A DNA stretch of 64,000 bases from Bdellovibrio bacteriovorus W. Its GTDB lineage: Bacteria > Bdellovibrionota > Bdellovibrionia > Bdellovibrionales > Bdellovibrionaceae. The stretch lies in contig CP002190.1 of assembly GCA_000525675.1 (NCBI GenBank), positions 1,984,001 through 2,048,000 of the forward strand. The letters run 5' to 3'. Each line of letters begins with the position of its first letter. The stretch's first letter is position 1. The position numbers were made by a program, and so were the translations under genes. Shown piece by piece: positions 16,749 to 26,497 of this stretch. The notes below the pieces were generated by a model. It did not search any database, was not told where the DNA came from, and saw only the letters and a program-made list of their open reading frames with translations.

Positions 16749-18868
16749 AAACACAGAACGACCTGATTGAAAAATTTTTTTACGATGATGAGATCGTCAA
16801 AAAATTTCTTCTGGCGACAATGATCTGGGGAGGCGCGGCCTTTCTCTTCGGACTTCTAGCCGCTTTACAACTTGTATATTGGCCACTCAATGCCAATTTA
16901 GAATGGATCACATTCGGTAGATTGAGACCGCTTCATACAAATGCGGCGATCTTTGCATTTGCCGGAAATGCGATCTTTGCCGGTATTTATCACTCTTCTC
17001 AGCGCCTTATGAAAACCCGAATGGCATCGGATGTATTGTCCAAGATCCACTTCTGGGGATGGCAGCTTATTATTCTATCTGCGGCTATCACTCTTCCATT
17101 AGGATACTCGCAGTCCAAAGAATATGCTGAATTAGAGTGGCCTATCGACATTGCCATTGCAGTTGTGTGGGTTATTTTTGCAGCGAACTTCTTCCTGACT
17201 ATCAAAAAACGTCGTGAGAAACACATGTACGTTGCGATTTGGTTCTATATTGCAACGATCATCACTGTAGCGACTTTACACATTGTGAACTCTATTGAAA
17301 TTCCAGTAGGAATGCTTCAATCCTACCCTGTCTATGCGGGTATACAAGATGCCCTTGTTCAGTGGTGGTATGGTCACAACGCGGTGGCGTTCTTCCTAAC
17401 AACTCCATTCTTAGGTTTGATGTACTACTATGTGCCGAAAGCCGCTAATCGCCCTATTTATTCTTATAGACTTTCGATCATTCACTTTTGGTCCCTCGTC
17501 TTTATCTATATCTGGGCTGGTCCGCATCACTTGCTTTACACTTCTCTTCCTGCGTGGGCGCAAACATTAGGGATGATTTTCTCTATTATGCTTTTTGCTC
17601 CATCATGGGGTGGAATGATCAACGGTCTTTTAACTCTAAAAGGGTCTTGGCACCTTCTCAGAACAGAGCCGCTGATTAAATTCTTCGTAGCAGCTTTAAC
17701 ATTCTACGGTATGGCTACTTTTGAAGGCCCTTTGCTTTCCATCAAGTCTGTATCGGCTCTAGGTCACTACACTGATTGGATTGTGGGACACGTTCACAGT
17801 GGTGCACTTGGTTGGAATGGTTTTCTAACTTTTGGTATGATCTACTATCTAGTACCAAGACTTTGGAATACAGAGCTTTACTCTAAAAAACTTTTAGAAA
17901 ACCATTTCTGGATCGGTCTAACTGGTATTCTGTTCTATTACATTTCTTTAGTGGTCGCAGGTATCACTCAAGGGATGATGTGGCTTGCTGTCGATGGCGA
18001 AGGAAACTTAATGTATCCTGACTTCATCGAAACAGTGGTGCGTATCGTGCCTCTCTATTGGGTGCGTGCTTTAGGTGGTGCTCTGTTCATCATCGGTTTC
18101 TTACTAATGTGTTACAACATTTATAAGACAATCAAATTGGCGCCGAAAAACGTTCCGCAGGTCCCTGTTTCAGTAAAACGTTTAGGTTTTGATGAAGTTA
18201 CAGACCATCCTCACCGTAAACTTGAAGGTAAGGGTTTTGTATTCTCAGTACTTGCTTTCTTAGCAATCGTGGTGGGTTCAGTGATTGAGATCTACCCGAC
18301 TCTTTCTCTGCATAAATACGTCAGTCCGGATAAAATTGTAGCGCCTTACACTCCGCTTGAACTTGCAGGCCGTGATATTTACGTCAAAGAAGGATGTTAC
18401 ACTTGTCACTCTCAACAGATTCGCCCGATCGCTGCGGAAGTTCTTCGCTATGGACCGGCTTCAACTATTGAAGAGTCTATGTGGGATCGACCTCACCAAT
18501 GGGGTTCAAAACGCACAGGCCCAGATCTATCCCGTGTCGGCTTGAAGTATCCAAACCTATGGCACTTCAACCACATGATGGACCCACGCTCTGTAATTCC
18601 TCAAAGTATCATGCCGAACTATCCTTGGTTGGCTGATAAAGACACAGATTTCTTAGTTCTTAGACGTAAGCTTTCTGTGATGAAGCAACTAGGTGTGCCT
18701 TATGAGCAAGACGTTATCGCCAATGCCGACATCCATGCTCAGAAACAAGCCTTGGAAGTTGCTGCGGACTTAGAAGCAAACGGAGCTCCGAAGGGTCTAT
18801 CAAAAAAACAAATCGTTGCTTTGATTGCCTACCTTCAAGCGTTAGGTCAGAAAGGACAAACTGAATGA
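16745..18868 (+). CDS. ccoNO: Fused cbb3 cytochrome oxidase subunits I and II
   Basis: A 707-residue fusion. Residues ~1-480 are CcoN, the haem-copper catalytic subunit, with haem and CuB histidine motifs LRPLHTNAAIFAF, WWYGHNAVAFFL, AGPHHLLYTSLP and GHVHSGALGWNG. Residues ~495-707 are CcoO, a membrane-anchored cytochrome c with CYTCH (Cys551, Cys554, His555) and the later methionine region (SIMPNYPW). The complex reduces O2 with high affinity and pumps protons. Start is GTG, overlapping ccoS by four bases. The N-O fusion is unusual compared with the separate genes of most proteobacteria. Confidence 0.95.
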   Translation: MKTQNDLIEKFFYDDEIVKKFLLATMIWGGAAFLFGLLAALQLVYWPLNANLEWITFGRLRPLHTNAAIFAFAGNAIFAGIYHSSQRLMKTRMASDVLSKIHFWGWQLIILSAAITLPLGYSQSKEYAELEWPIDIAIAVVWVIFAANFFLTIKKRREKHMYVAIWFYIATIITVATLHIVNSIEIPVGMLQSYPVYAGIQDALVQWWYGHNAVAFFLTTPFLGLMYYYVPKAANRPIYSYRLSIIHFWSLVFIYIWAGPHHLLYTSLPAWAQTLGMIFSIMLFAPSWGGMINGLLTLKGSWHLLRTEPLIKFFVAALTFYGMATFEGPLLSIKSVSALGHYTDWIVGHVHSGALGWNGFLTFGMIYYLVPRLWNTELYSKKLLENHFWIGLTGILFYYISLVVAGITQGMMWLAVDGEGNLMYPDFIETVVRIVPLYWVRALGGALFIIGFLLMCYNIYKTIKLAPKNVPQVPVSVKRLGFDEVTDHPHRKLEGKGFVFSVLAFLAIVVGSVIEIYPTLSLHKYVSPDKIVAPYTPLELAGRDIYVKEGCYTCHSQQIRPIAAEVLRYGPASTIEESMWDRPHQWGSKRTGPDLSRVGLKYPNLWHFNHMMDPRSVIPQSIMPNYPWLADKDTDFLVLRRKLSVMKQLGVPYEQDVIANADIHAQKQALEVAADLEANGAPKGLSKKQIVALIAYLQALGQKGQTE

Positions 18869-19029
18869 AACAAGAAGGACTAAAGTTTTTTACGGATACG
18901 TACATGACTTCAATGGGCCTGATCATCTTCTTCGCGTTCTTCGTAGGTGTTCTGCTTTGGGTGTATCGTAAATCCAGCACAGAAACCTATGCACAGCTTG
19001 AAAAAATGCCTTTAGATGGAGATCTATAA
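18865..19029 (+). CDS. ccoQ: cbb3 oxidase subunit CcoQ (54 aa)
   Basis: A 54-residue single-span protein: short N-terminus, membrane helix at about residues 16-34, then WVYRKSSTETYAQLEKMPLDGD, ending as CcoQ/FixQ proteins do. It stabilises the CcoP interaction with the core. It overlaps ccoNO by ATGA and shares one base with ccoP (TAATG). Confidence 0.92.
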   Translation: MKQEGLKFFTDTYMTSMGLIIFFAFFVGVLLWVYRKSSTETYAQLEKMPLDGDL

Positions 19030-19589
19030 TGAGCGACGATAAAACAAACTTTGAAGAATACGACGGGATTATCGAACACGATAATCCCCTACCAACTTGG
19101 TGGCTGTGGAGCTTTCTAATCTCGATTATTTTCGCTTTCATCTATTTCATTCATTATGAATTAGGCGGTGGCGGACATAGTTTAGAAAAAGAGCTTGAAG
19201 TGGCCATGCAACAAATTGAAACCACTCGCCAGAAGGCGAACACTTCAGCTCCTTTAGAAACCGAAGAAAGCCTTGCTGCGGCCTTCGGTAAAGACGGTGT
19301 ACTTGAATTGGGAGCGGCTCAGTACGCAAGTAAATGTGCCGCTTGCCACGGAAATGAACTTCAGGGACTGATTGGTCCAAACCTCGTAGACAACTACTGG
19401 GTGCATGGCAAAGGAACTCGTATGGACATCTTAAATGTCGTGCGTGAAGGGGTGGCTTCCAAAGGCATGCCTCCTTGGGGACCCGTCATGAAACGTGAAG
19501 AACTTTACGCCGTTACAGCATTTCTTTTTTCAAAAAAAGGAACTAAGGTAGAAGGCGGAAAAGCTGCGGAAGGAAATCTCGTAGAATGA
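19029..19589 (+). CDS. ccoP: cbb3 oxidase subunit III, single-haem form
   Basis: A 186-residue protein with the usual CcoP N-terminus (YDGIIEHDNPLPTWW, then one membrane helix) and a periplasmic cytochrome c domain with CAACH (Cys103, Cys106, His107) and the GMPPWG axial-methionine region. Typical CcoP proteins are ~290 residues with two CXXCH motifs; this one has only one, so one haem domain is missing. It passes electrons to CcoO. Four-base overlap with ccoG. Confidence 0.94.
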   Translation: MSDDKTNFEEYDGIIEHDNPLPTWWLWSFLISIIFAFIYFIHYELGGGGHSLEKELEVAMQQIETTRQKANTSAPLETEESLAAAFGKDGVLELGAAQYASKCAACHGNELQGLIGPNLVDNYWVHGKGTRMDILNVVREGVASKGMPPWGPVMKREELYAVTAFLFSKKGTKVEGGKAAEGNLVE

Positions 19590-20983
19590 AAACACTCGAT
19601 CCAGGAAAACTAACAAGCGTCGATGCTCACGGAGATAGAATCACCATCATCCCTGCCGAAGTGAAGGGTTTCTTTCGCAAACACAGGACATGGACACAAC
19701 TCGTTCTCCTAGCTATCTTCCTTGCAATTCCCTGGACTGAGATCAATGGTCATCAAACGATTCTTTTAGACATTCCGAACAGAGATTTTGCTCTGTTCGG
19801 GATGAGCTTCAAAGCCCATGATGTTCCTCTTCTATTTTTCGTACTTGCAATCTTAACGCTTGGACTGGCTTTTATAACTTCTATCTGGGGACGCGTTTGG
19901 TGTGGTTGGGCCTGCCCGCAGACAGTTTTCATTGATGCCGTCTATCGCCGTATCGAACAGTGGACCGAAGGTAACTATATCGAACGACGACGCCTCAAAA
20001 ACGGCCCAATGAACGCTGAAAAAGTTCGTAAGTCAGGCCTAAAATGGGTTCTTTTCGTCATCACTTCTTCTCTGATAGCGCACAGTTTTGTCGCTTACTT
20101 CGTAGGTTCAAAATCTTTAATAAAGATGATGCAAGGACCCCCTTCAGAAAATCTTACTTACTTCATTATCGTTTCTTTTTTCACGGCTATTACTCTTTTT
20201 GACTTTGCTTGGTTCCGTGAACAGTTTTGTGTGATCATGTGCCCCTACGGGCGTATTCAATCTCTCTTACTCGATCAAAAATCTTTAGCTGTGGTTTATG
20301 ACGTTAAACGCGGCGAACCTCGCCGTGGAGCTGTGCCGACTGGCCAACAACAAGGTGATTGTGTTAGTTGCAATCGCTGCGTTCAGGTTTGCCCAACGGG
20401 AATTGATATTCGCAACGGATTACAAATGGAGTGCATTGCGTGCACTGCTTGTATTGATGCTTGCGATGAAATTATGACGAAAACAAATAAACCAAAAGGT
20501 CTGATCAAATACGACACCCTTGATGGTTCTAAAATTAACTATAAGCGCCCTCGCTCGGTAATTTACTTTACCGCGATCATGCTTTTAATCGGTGGATTTG
20601 TTTACGCTCTTTCTACTCATGAACCGGTACACTTCACGATTCTGCGCAGTGCGGGCCTTCCCTACTCTATCAATCAAGATGCCGAGGGAAATGAAATTAT
20701 CCTCAACCAATTTAAAATGCATATTCAGAATCAAGGTTCCCAGCACGCCTCCTATCAACTTTCTCTTCCGCAGGAACTCATAGATAAGGGCTATAACCTC
20801 ACCGCTGGAGAAAACCCGCTACCATTACCAGTCGGTCAATCTCGAGAGTGGTTCTTCTTTATTCGTACGCCACGCTCTGAGTTTCAGACAGATAAAATTT
20901 CAATTCGCGTTTCAGTTAAAGATCTTTACGGAAAACCAAAGTCCTATGAACGCACAATTCAATTAGTAGGTCCTCGTCAATGA
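19586..20983 (+). CDS. ccoG: cbb3 oxidase accessory ferredoxin-like protein CcoG
   Basis: A 465-residue membrane protein with several N-terminal helices (WGRVWCGWACPQ motif near residue 110) and two 4Fe-4S binding segments: CVSCNRCVQVCP (from Cys259) and CIACTACIDACD. A final membrane helix and an Ig-like periplasmic C-terminal domain follow. CcoG/RdxA/FixG is implicated in reducing copper for cbb3 assembly. It follows ccoP with an ATGA overlap. No ccoH frame was found between ccoG and the next gene. Confidence 0.94.
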   Translation: MKTLDPGKLTSVDAHGDRITIIPAEVKGFFRKHRTWTQLVLLAIFLAIPWTEINGHQTILLDIPNRDFALFGMSFKAHDVPLLFFVLAILTLGLAFITSIWGRVWCGWACPQTVFIDAVYRRIEQWTEGNYIERRRLKNGPMNAEKVRKSGLKWVLFVITSSLIAHSFVAYFVGSKSLIKMMQGPPSENLTYFIIVSFFTAITLFDFAWFREQFCVIMCPYGRIQSLLLDQKSLAVVYDVKRGEPRRGAVPTGQQQGDCVSCNRCVQVCPTGIDIRNGLQMECIACTACIDACDEIMTKTNKPKGLIKYDTLDGSKINYKRPRSVIYFTAIMLLIGGFVYALSTHEPVHFTILRSAGLPYSINQDAEGNEIILNQFKMHIQNQGSQHASYQLSLPQELIDKGYNLTAGENPLPLPVGQSREWFFFIRTPRSEFQTDKISIRVSVKDLYGKPKSYERTIQLVGPRQ

Positions 20984-21600
20984 CCTCATCCCTTATCCTC
21001 GCAGCTGGAATCATTTCCTCCAGCTTCTTCGGAAGCTGGCACTGTGCTGCGATGTGTGGGCCCATAGCAAGTTTGATGAGAGAAAAAAAGGACCTTTGGA
21101 AGTATCACCTCTCACGTGGTTTTTCATACACCTTGCTAGGGGCGCTTGCTGGCGGCGTTGGCTCCTCATTTTTAGGGAGTCACGTCGAAGCCCTTCGTCT
21201 ATCCGCAACGGTTATTATGTGTTTTTTCTTGTTCGCCTATGGAGTGCAACTTCTGCGAAATAACACCAGTCCCCGTTTTTTAAATTGGCATCTTCCTTTG
21301 AAGCCCTTCTTTAAATCAGGTTCGCCTTGGGTGATTGGAGCGATGACAGCCCTCTTACCTTGTGGTTGGCTTTATACCTATGTTCTTGCTGCTGTCGCAA
21401 CACAGAGTGCGTGGAGTGGAGCATTCGTGATGTCTTTGTTTTGGTTGGGAGGACTTCCTGCCCTCAATGCCCTTCCTGCTCTAGTTCGACGCATGGTCAA
21501 TCAAGCGGGCCTAAGACATCAAAAAATCGCCGGCATTGTCTTAATTATTGCGAGCCTCTATTCGGGCTTTGCTTTTTTCTGGCATCACAACGTTCATTGA
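20980..21600 (+). CDS. Sulfite-exporter/DsbD_2-like membrane protein of the cco operon
   Basis: A 206-residue polytopic protein with about six hydrophobic segments. Motifs FGSWHCAAMCGPI near the N-terminus and TALLPCGWLYTYV in the middle supply a Cys pair and a Pro-Cys-Gly as in the UreH/DsbD_2 ('sulfite exporter TauE/SafE') group found in many cbb3 clusters, where it is thought to move copper or reductant. It overlaps ccoG by ATGA and closes the operon. Exact substrate unknown. Confidence 0.85.
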   Translation: MTSSLILAAGIISSSFFGSWHCAAMCGPIASLMREKKDLWKYHLSRGFSYTLLGALAGGVGSSFLGSHVEALRLSATVIMCFFLFAYGVQLLRNNTSPRFLNWHLPLKPFFKSGSPWVIGAMTALLPCGWLYTYVLAAVATQSAWSGAFVMSLFWLGGLPALNALPALVRRMVNQAGLRHQKIAGIVLIIASLYSGFAFFWHHNVH

Positions 21601-21844
21601 TTCATTTCCATTCCTTTTAACGCCTGCACTTGCAAAGCAACATACAAATATAAGTATATAATAGATTTATAATTTAGCTCTTGCTTGTTGCCATAAAACC
21701 TTTCCAAATATTCTTGTTAATAATCAAATTTCTAGAGATTACATTTGTTTCAGTTGTGACCTTTCTACGAAGAGCCGTAGCCTATACTAGTCATATATAC
21801 GAAATGTTCATTTATCTTGAAAGTGCTAGACAAAGGAGTCACTT

Positions 21845-23156
21845 ATGAAATTACGCAATCACCTTTCTCTATCAGGCTTGCTTGTGGCCGCAGTCCTCGT
21901 CGTCGGTTGCGCTAGCAAACCCCCTCAGTACGAAAACATTTCATCCAGCGCGAATCCAAGCTCTGAGATCGAAAGGACTGAAGAAATGCTTCGCGAAGCG
22001 CGTGAGCGCCAAGTGGATGTACTTTCTCCAGATAACTACGCGGATGCTCGAAAAGCTTTAGAAAAAGCTAAAGAACAACGTCGCAATGGCGCCTCTAACG
22101 AAAAAGTTCTGACGGAAGTGGCCTATGCTCGCGGGTGGCTCGATGAAGCCAACGCGAAATCCCAAATCACGGAAACCGCTATTAGTGATATTAGAGATGC
22201 CCGCGCTGGCGCCTTGCGTGCCGGAGCTCCACAAATGTTTTCGTCTGAATGGGATAAGTATGAAAAAGAGCTAAAGAGTGTCACCTCTTCAATTGAAAAA
22301 AACAATCTTTCTCCGGCCGAGAAAAAAGGAAACGACCTAGTCACTCGCTATCGTGACCTTGAAATAAAATCCGTTCGCCATGCACAGCTCGGTGAGGCGG
22401 AAAAAATACTCGAATCAGCTCGTAAAGATGATGCCGAAAAAAGAGCACCAAAAACATACGAGATGGCTTCAACGACATTTAGAAACGCCGAAAGAACGAT
22501 TGCCCGTGACTCTCGCAATATGGCAATGATTCAGGAAGTTTCGCGTGATGCTGATATGAGAGCTCGCCATCTTTCAGAAGTGATGGAGAAAGTAAAAGCT
22601 GGTAATACGGAAGCCTTGGTTCTTACCGCCGAAAGACAACGTCATGATCTCAAAGATCTTCGCCGCGATTATGCTTCTACGGAAAGTGAACTGAATCAGA
22701 CTTCCCAAGAGCGCGACCGACTTCAACAAACTTATATTGCATCAACCTCTGCAGAAAAAATTCGTAAACACTTTAAGCCAAACGAAGCCGAAGTCTTTAC
22801 ACAAAATGGCAAAGTCATGGTTCGCCTCAAAGGTCTGCAATTCCCGACAGGAAAAGACACCATCGGGCCTCGCAACCAAGCTCTGCTTAACAAAGTCGAG
22901 TCCGCTCTTGAGCAAGTGGATCCGGACAAAAATTATTATTGAAGGCCACACAGATAACACTGGAAATGCTGATATCAACACCGAGCTTTCACAAAAAAGA
23001 GCCCAAGCTGTTGAGACCTTCCTCCAAAAAGGTCACATGGCTCAAGTAGAGATGGAAGCCGTGGGTAAAGGTTCTAGCAGTCCTATTAGTGATAATAAAA
23101 CAGCTAAAGGCCGCGCTGAGAATAGACGTATTGATCTCGTCATTGAAACAAACTAA
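21845..23156 (+). pseudogene. OmpA-family lipoprotein gene interrupted by a frameshift
   Basis: The first frame (21845-22942) encodes a lipoprotein (lipobox VVGCAS), a long helical region with DUF4398-like repeats and a coiled coil, and the start of an OmpA C-terminal domain (QFPTGKDTIG). It stops at TGA 22940-22942. The second frame continues the same domain: IIIEGHTDNTGNADIN, then AENRRIDLVIE to the stop at 23156. The join lies in an A5 run at 22928-22932; deleting one A restores the protein (about 437 residues). The intact product would be a peptidoglycan-binding outer-membrane lipoprotein. It may be a real mutation, a variable run, or a sequencing error. AAGGAG precedes the start. Confidence 0.88.
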
Positions 23157-23470
23157 TGACAAGACCTATATTGCCCATAGAAAAATGGAATGAATTAAAA
23201 AGAGAGTTGATGCGCAATTGGCATCAACTCTCTGATTCTGAGTTTGAAAATCTTGAACGCAATACTCAGTCAGCTCTGGATCTTTTAAAACGTCGTGTGG
23301 ATTTTTCTCTAGATGAAAACTCAGTGAAAGTGCGAGAGATTCTTGAACGCTTTCAGCGAGTTGAAAAAGAACATGAGTATCCCACCTCTTTAAGCAAAAA
23401 TCAGTTCGGTTTCAAAAACAAACCTAAGCAGCGAAAACTTGACCCTCCACGAGGACCTAGGCAGCCTTAA
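23156..23470 (+). CDS. CsbD-like small protein
   Basis: A 104-residue, charged, helical protein. WNELKRELMRNWHQLSDSEFENL resembles the CsbD/UPF0337 pattern (W-x-x-x-K...W-x-x-L-T/S-D...); the Lys/Pro-rich C-terminus is extra. CsbD proteins accumulate under general stress but their action is unknown. Its ATG shares a base with the stop of the second OmpA-domain frame, so it would be coupled to the intact upstream gene. Confidence 0.65.
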   Translation: MTRPILPIEKWNELKRELMRNWHQLSDSEFENLERNTQSALDLLKRRVDFSLDENSVKVREILERFQRVEKEHEYPTSLSKNQFGFKNKPKQRKLDPPRGPRQP

Positions 23471-23473
23471 TAT

Positions 23474-24223
23474 ATGGGTGCATCCTTTTTAAATGCCATT
23501 ATTGGGGGCCTCGTAACAGGTCTTTCGACGATCATTGGCGCTCTTCCCGTTCGCTTTCAACGCTCTTCCGGCGTATGGAATCCTTGGCGCCTTCTCAATC
23601 TAGATTTTGCATTAGGCATGATGATTGTCGCCGCGGTGATGAACCTTATCATGCCCGCTTTTCAAAGCACTCCTGACTCTTTGAGTATTATCTTTTGCAT
23701 ACTTTCTGGCATCGTGAGTCTGCGAGTTTTAAGTCGCCTCTTGCATCGCTCTAGCCCTGAGCATTGGAAAACCCATGGACGCACAACTTTATTTATTATT
23801 GCGATGATGTTGCATAACTTTCCTGAAGGCATGGCCTCGGGAGCGGCTTTGAGTGACTCTATTTCTGACGCCAGGAACTGGGGAGTTGTCCTAGCTATTG
23901 TTCTGCAAAACTTTCCCGAAGGGCTTGCCACGGCCGCGGCCTTTCTGTCTTTGGGAGTTTCTCGTAAGACGGCCTTCTGGGGAGCTGCACTGACAGGTTT
24001 TGTAGAAATCTTTGGTGGTTTGGTTGCAGGGCTCTTTGCGACGGTCACACATAATAGTTTGCCCTTTATATTGGCTTTTGCTGGTGGTGCCATGCTGATA
24101 GTGACCATCGAAGAAATTGCTCATAAGATCCACGATCAGGGCTTTAAGTATCTTGGGCGTCTGGATTTCCTCTTGGGATTAGGTCTAATTCTGATTCTAA
24201 ATCTCTCTCTTTCCTTCTCATAA
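23474..24223 (+). CDS. ZIP-family metal transporter
   Basis: A 249-residue inner-membrane protein with about eight hydrophobic segments. The paired helices carry HNFPEGMASG and QNFPEGLATA, the metal-binding HNxPEG signature of ZIP transporters (zinc or other divalent ions), with a later E-E-I-A-H. It imports metal ions toward the cytoplasm. It starts three bases after the CsbD-like gene. Confidence 0.9.
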   Translation: MGASFLNAIIGGLVTGLSTIIGALPVRFQRSSGVWNPWRLLNLDFALGMMIVAAVMNLIMPAFQSTPDSLSIIFCILSGIVSLRVLSRLLHRSSPEHWKTHGRTTLFIIAMMLHNFPEGMASGAALSDSISDARNWGVVLAIVLQNFPEGLATAAAFLSLGVSRKTAFWGAALTGFVEIFGGLVAGLFATVTHNSLPFILAFAGGAMLIVTIEEIAHKIHDQGFKYLGRLDFLLGLGLILILNLSLSFS

Positions 24224-24278
24224 CAAGATCTGTGATATTACCTAGACAGTACCCATGAGAAGCTCTAGGCTTTCTTAT

Positions 24279-25457
24279 ATGAATTTTACGAATTTGCAGA
24301 CCTTAGCTATCGCAGCCCTTGTTGTTTATTTCGGAATGTATCTAAAGAAAAAAATTTCTTTTATTGATCGTTACAATCTTCCCGCTCCCGTCATTGGTGG
24401 ATTTATTTTTGCTCTCGCCGTGTCGGTTCTTAAATCCTATGATTTTGTTGAGCTCAAGTTTTTAAAAAACTACGAAGAAAGCTTGATGATTGCGTTCTTT
24501 GCTTCCATTGGGTACTCAGCCTCTTTACGCCTTCTGAAAGAGGGTGGAAAACTAGTTCTTATCTTTCTAGCACTGGCGGTCGGTGGTCTTTTACTGCAAG
24601 TGGGTGCCGGACTTGGTGTTGCTAAAGTCCTCGGAGAACACCCCCTCATGGGAATTCTAACGGGCCCTATCGCCCTGACAGGTGGCCCAGGGACTGCTCT
24701 TGCCTTTGCGCCGTTGATAGAAGCAAAAGGCGTGGAAGGGGCTTCAATCATTGGCCTGACTGCCGCTATGGGAGGAATCCTTATTGGGGGTCTTTTAGGA
24801 AACCCTATCGCCACCTATTTAATTCGTAAGCATCGCCTGAAAGATGAAGTCACTTCTCAGAATATCAAAAAGTCTGAAGAGCTGATTTTGAAAGCATATC
24901 CCGGCAAAGATATTATCGTTACGATTTTAGCACTTTGTTTTATTATGGGGATCGGGACAACACTCAGTTCATGGATTAATGATCTTGGAGTTACCTTGCC
25001 CGTTTATATCGGCTCTATGGTCATTGCTGCCATTGTCAGAAATATTGAAGATGTAAAACCTATCTTCCGAATTAATCCAGATTGGATTGAAGAAATCGGA
25101 GGAGTTGCATTAACACTATTTATCGCAACAGCAATTATGACCCTTCGCCTCGAAGAACTGCGCCATGCGGCTTTGCCTCTGATCATGTTCCTAGTTACTC
25201 AAGCATTGTTTGTAGCCTTAGTAGCTTTAGGCCCCTCGTTTAGACTTACTGGCAAAGATTATGAAGCCTCAGTGATTAGTGCTGGATACGTTGGTTTTAT
25301 GATGGGAACTTCAGCAAACGCCATGGCAAATATGTCATCACTTGTGCAAAAATATGGCCCTTCTCCAAAGGCCTTCTTGGTAGTTCCACTTGTAGGATCG
25401 TGTTTTATTGATTTTATAAATGCTGCGATCATCACTTTATTTATTAACTTATTTTAA
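24279..25457 (+). CDS. gltS: Sodium/glutamate symporter
   Basis: A 392-residue polytopic permease with the GltS duplicated architecture: LPAPVIGGF in the first helix set, GPIALTGGPGTALAF in the first re-entrant loop, and GTSANAMANM in the second. It takes up glutamate with Na+. The frame opens at 24255, but the ATG at 24279 (MNFTNLQTL) fits the family N-terminus better; neither has a strong ribosome site. Confidence 0.92.
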   Translation: MNFTNLQTLAIAALVVYFGMYLKKKISFIDRYNLPAPVIGGFIFALAVSVLKSYDFVELKFLKNYEESLMIAFFASIGYSASLRLLKEGGKLVLIFLALAVGGLLLQVGAGLGVAKVLGEHPLMGILTGPIALTGGPGTALAFAPLIEAKGVEGASIIGLTAAMGGILIGGLLGNPIATYLIRKHRLKDEVTSQNIKKSEELILKAYPGKDIIVTILALCFIMGIGTTLSSWINDLGVTLPVYIGSMVIAAIVRNIEDVKPIFRINPDWIEEIGGVALTLFIATAIMTLRLEELRHAALPLIMFLVTQALFVALVALGPSFRLTGKDYEASVISAGYVGFMMGTSANAMANMSSLVQKYGPSPKAFLVVPLVGSCFIDFINAAIITLFINLF

Positions 25458-25506
25458 ACTGATCCATCACCATGGCGAAGGCTTTAACGGCCCTATTCCG
25501 ATTATC

Positions 25507-25540
25507 GGCGCAAAGATCTCTTTAGACTTTGCGCCTTTAT
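25507..25540 (+). terminator. Terminator after gltS
   Basis: GGCGCAAAG (25507-25515) pairs with CTTTGCGCC (25527-25535), followed by TTTAT. Confidence 0.75.
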
Positions 25541-25581
25541 ACTTTTAAGCCAGTAAGATTCTTGCTTCGGTATAGGCTTGT

Positions 25582-26454
25582 ATGTCTCAGCTATCCATTA
25601 AGCACTTCAGATGCCCCCATTGTGGAGAAAAAAACTTCTCCAAGCGAGGTTACTTCTATAAAAAGAGCACTAAAACTTACATCCCAAGATATCAGTGTTT
25701 GGCCTGCAAGAAGTCCTTTTCTACTAGAACTTTATCCCCTACATTTGGACAAAAAAGAGTCGATCTTAATGTACAGATTTTTAAACTTGCAACCTCAGGA
25801 GTAGCTCTAAGAGAGATCGCAAGACTATTAAACTGTAACTATAAAACCGTGTACTATAAATTTAAATGGCTCGGCCATAGAGCAAAAGAGTTTCACAAGA
25901 ATCAACATTTCAATTCCAAAGAAGTGTTTTTTGATGAAATGGAATCTATTGAACATACAAAACTCAAACCCCTTACTATTGCACTAGCAGTTAATGAACA
26001 TTACCAATTATTAGGTGTTCAGGTAGGAAGTATTCCCGCCAAGGGACATCTTGCGAATATAGCTTATAGAAAATACGGGTATAGAGCTAACGAGTCCTCT
26101 GATAAAATCAATGAGCTTCTTTTAAGCATCAGATCCAAAGCGGAATCCATTCAAGAAATCAAATCGGATGCAAAACCACTTTATAAGAAACTCGTACAAA
26201 ATATCTTCCCGAATGTTCCCTATAAACAGTTCACTAGCAGAGATAATAAAGAAAAAAGAAGAGAACAAAAGTATCTAAGCTCTGAAAAAAGAATCCATGA
26301 TCCACTTTTCCCACTCAACCATACCTGTGCTGTATTAAGAGATCACATCAAAAGACTTGCTAGAAAAAGTTGGTGTACATCCAAAATCAAAGAACATCTC
26401 GAACTGAATATCTATTTGTACATAGCTAAGCTGAATCAATACAGATTCATGTAG
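25582..26454 (+). CDS. DDE-type transposase-like protein with zinc ribbon
   Basis: A 290-residue protein: an N-terminal zinc ribbon (Cys11, Cys14, Cys39, Cys42), a helix-turn-helix (VALREIARLLNCNYKTVYYKF), and a RNase H-like core with Asp118 (VFFDEMES) and Asp196 (IKSDAKPL); a C-terminal Glu lies in KIKEHLELN. The layout resembles IS1/IS1595-type transposases. No terminal inverted repeats or target duplication were found immediately around the gene, so it may be an isolated or domesticated copy. The structured element B starts 43 bp downstream. Confidence 0.72.
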   Translation: MSQLSIKHFRCPHCGEKNFSKRGYFYKKSTKTYIPRYQCLACKKSFSTRTLSPTFGQKRVDLNVQIFKLATSGVALREIARLLNCNYKTVYYKFKWLGHRAKEFHKNQHFNSKEVFFDEMESIEHTKLKPLTIALAVNEHYQLLGVQVGSIPAKGHLANIAYRKYGYRANESSDKINELLLSIRSKAESIQEIKSDAKPLYKKLVQNIFPNVPYKQFTSRDNKEKRREQKYLSSEKRIHDPLFPLNHTCAVLRDHIKRLARKSWCTSKIKEHLELNIYLYIAKLNQYRFM

Positions 26455-26497
26455 TTCAAAAATAAGAAAATATTCCAATAGATTCCTTGAAAGCAAA

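Noticed and set aside
22928-22942. Programmed ribosomal frameshift in the OmpA-family gene
   Set aside because: The join needs a +1 shift at AAAAA with no stop-codon or stimulatory signal as in known +1 sites; a one-base insertion is simpler.
23662-24108. Open frame antisense to the ZIP transporter gene
   Set aside because: Basic, low-complexity translation opposite a well-supported membrane protein; no ribosome site.
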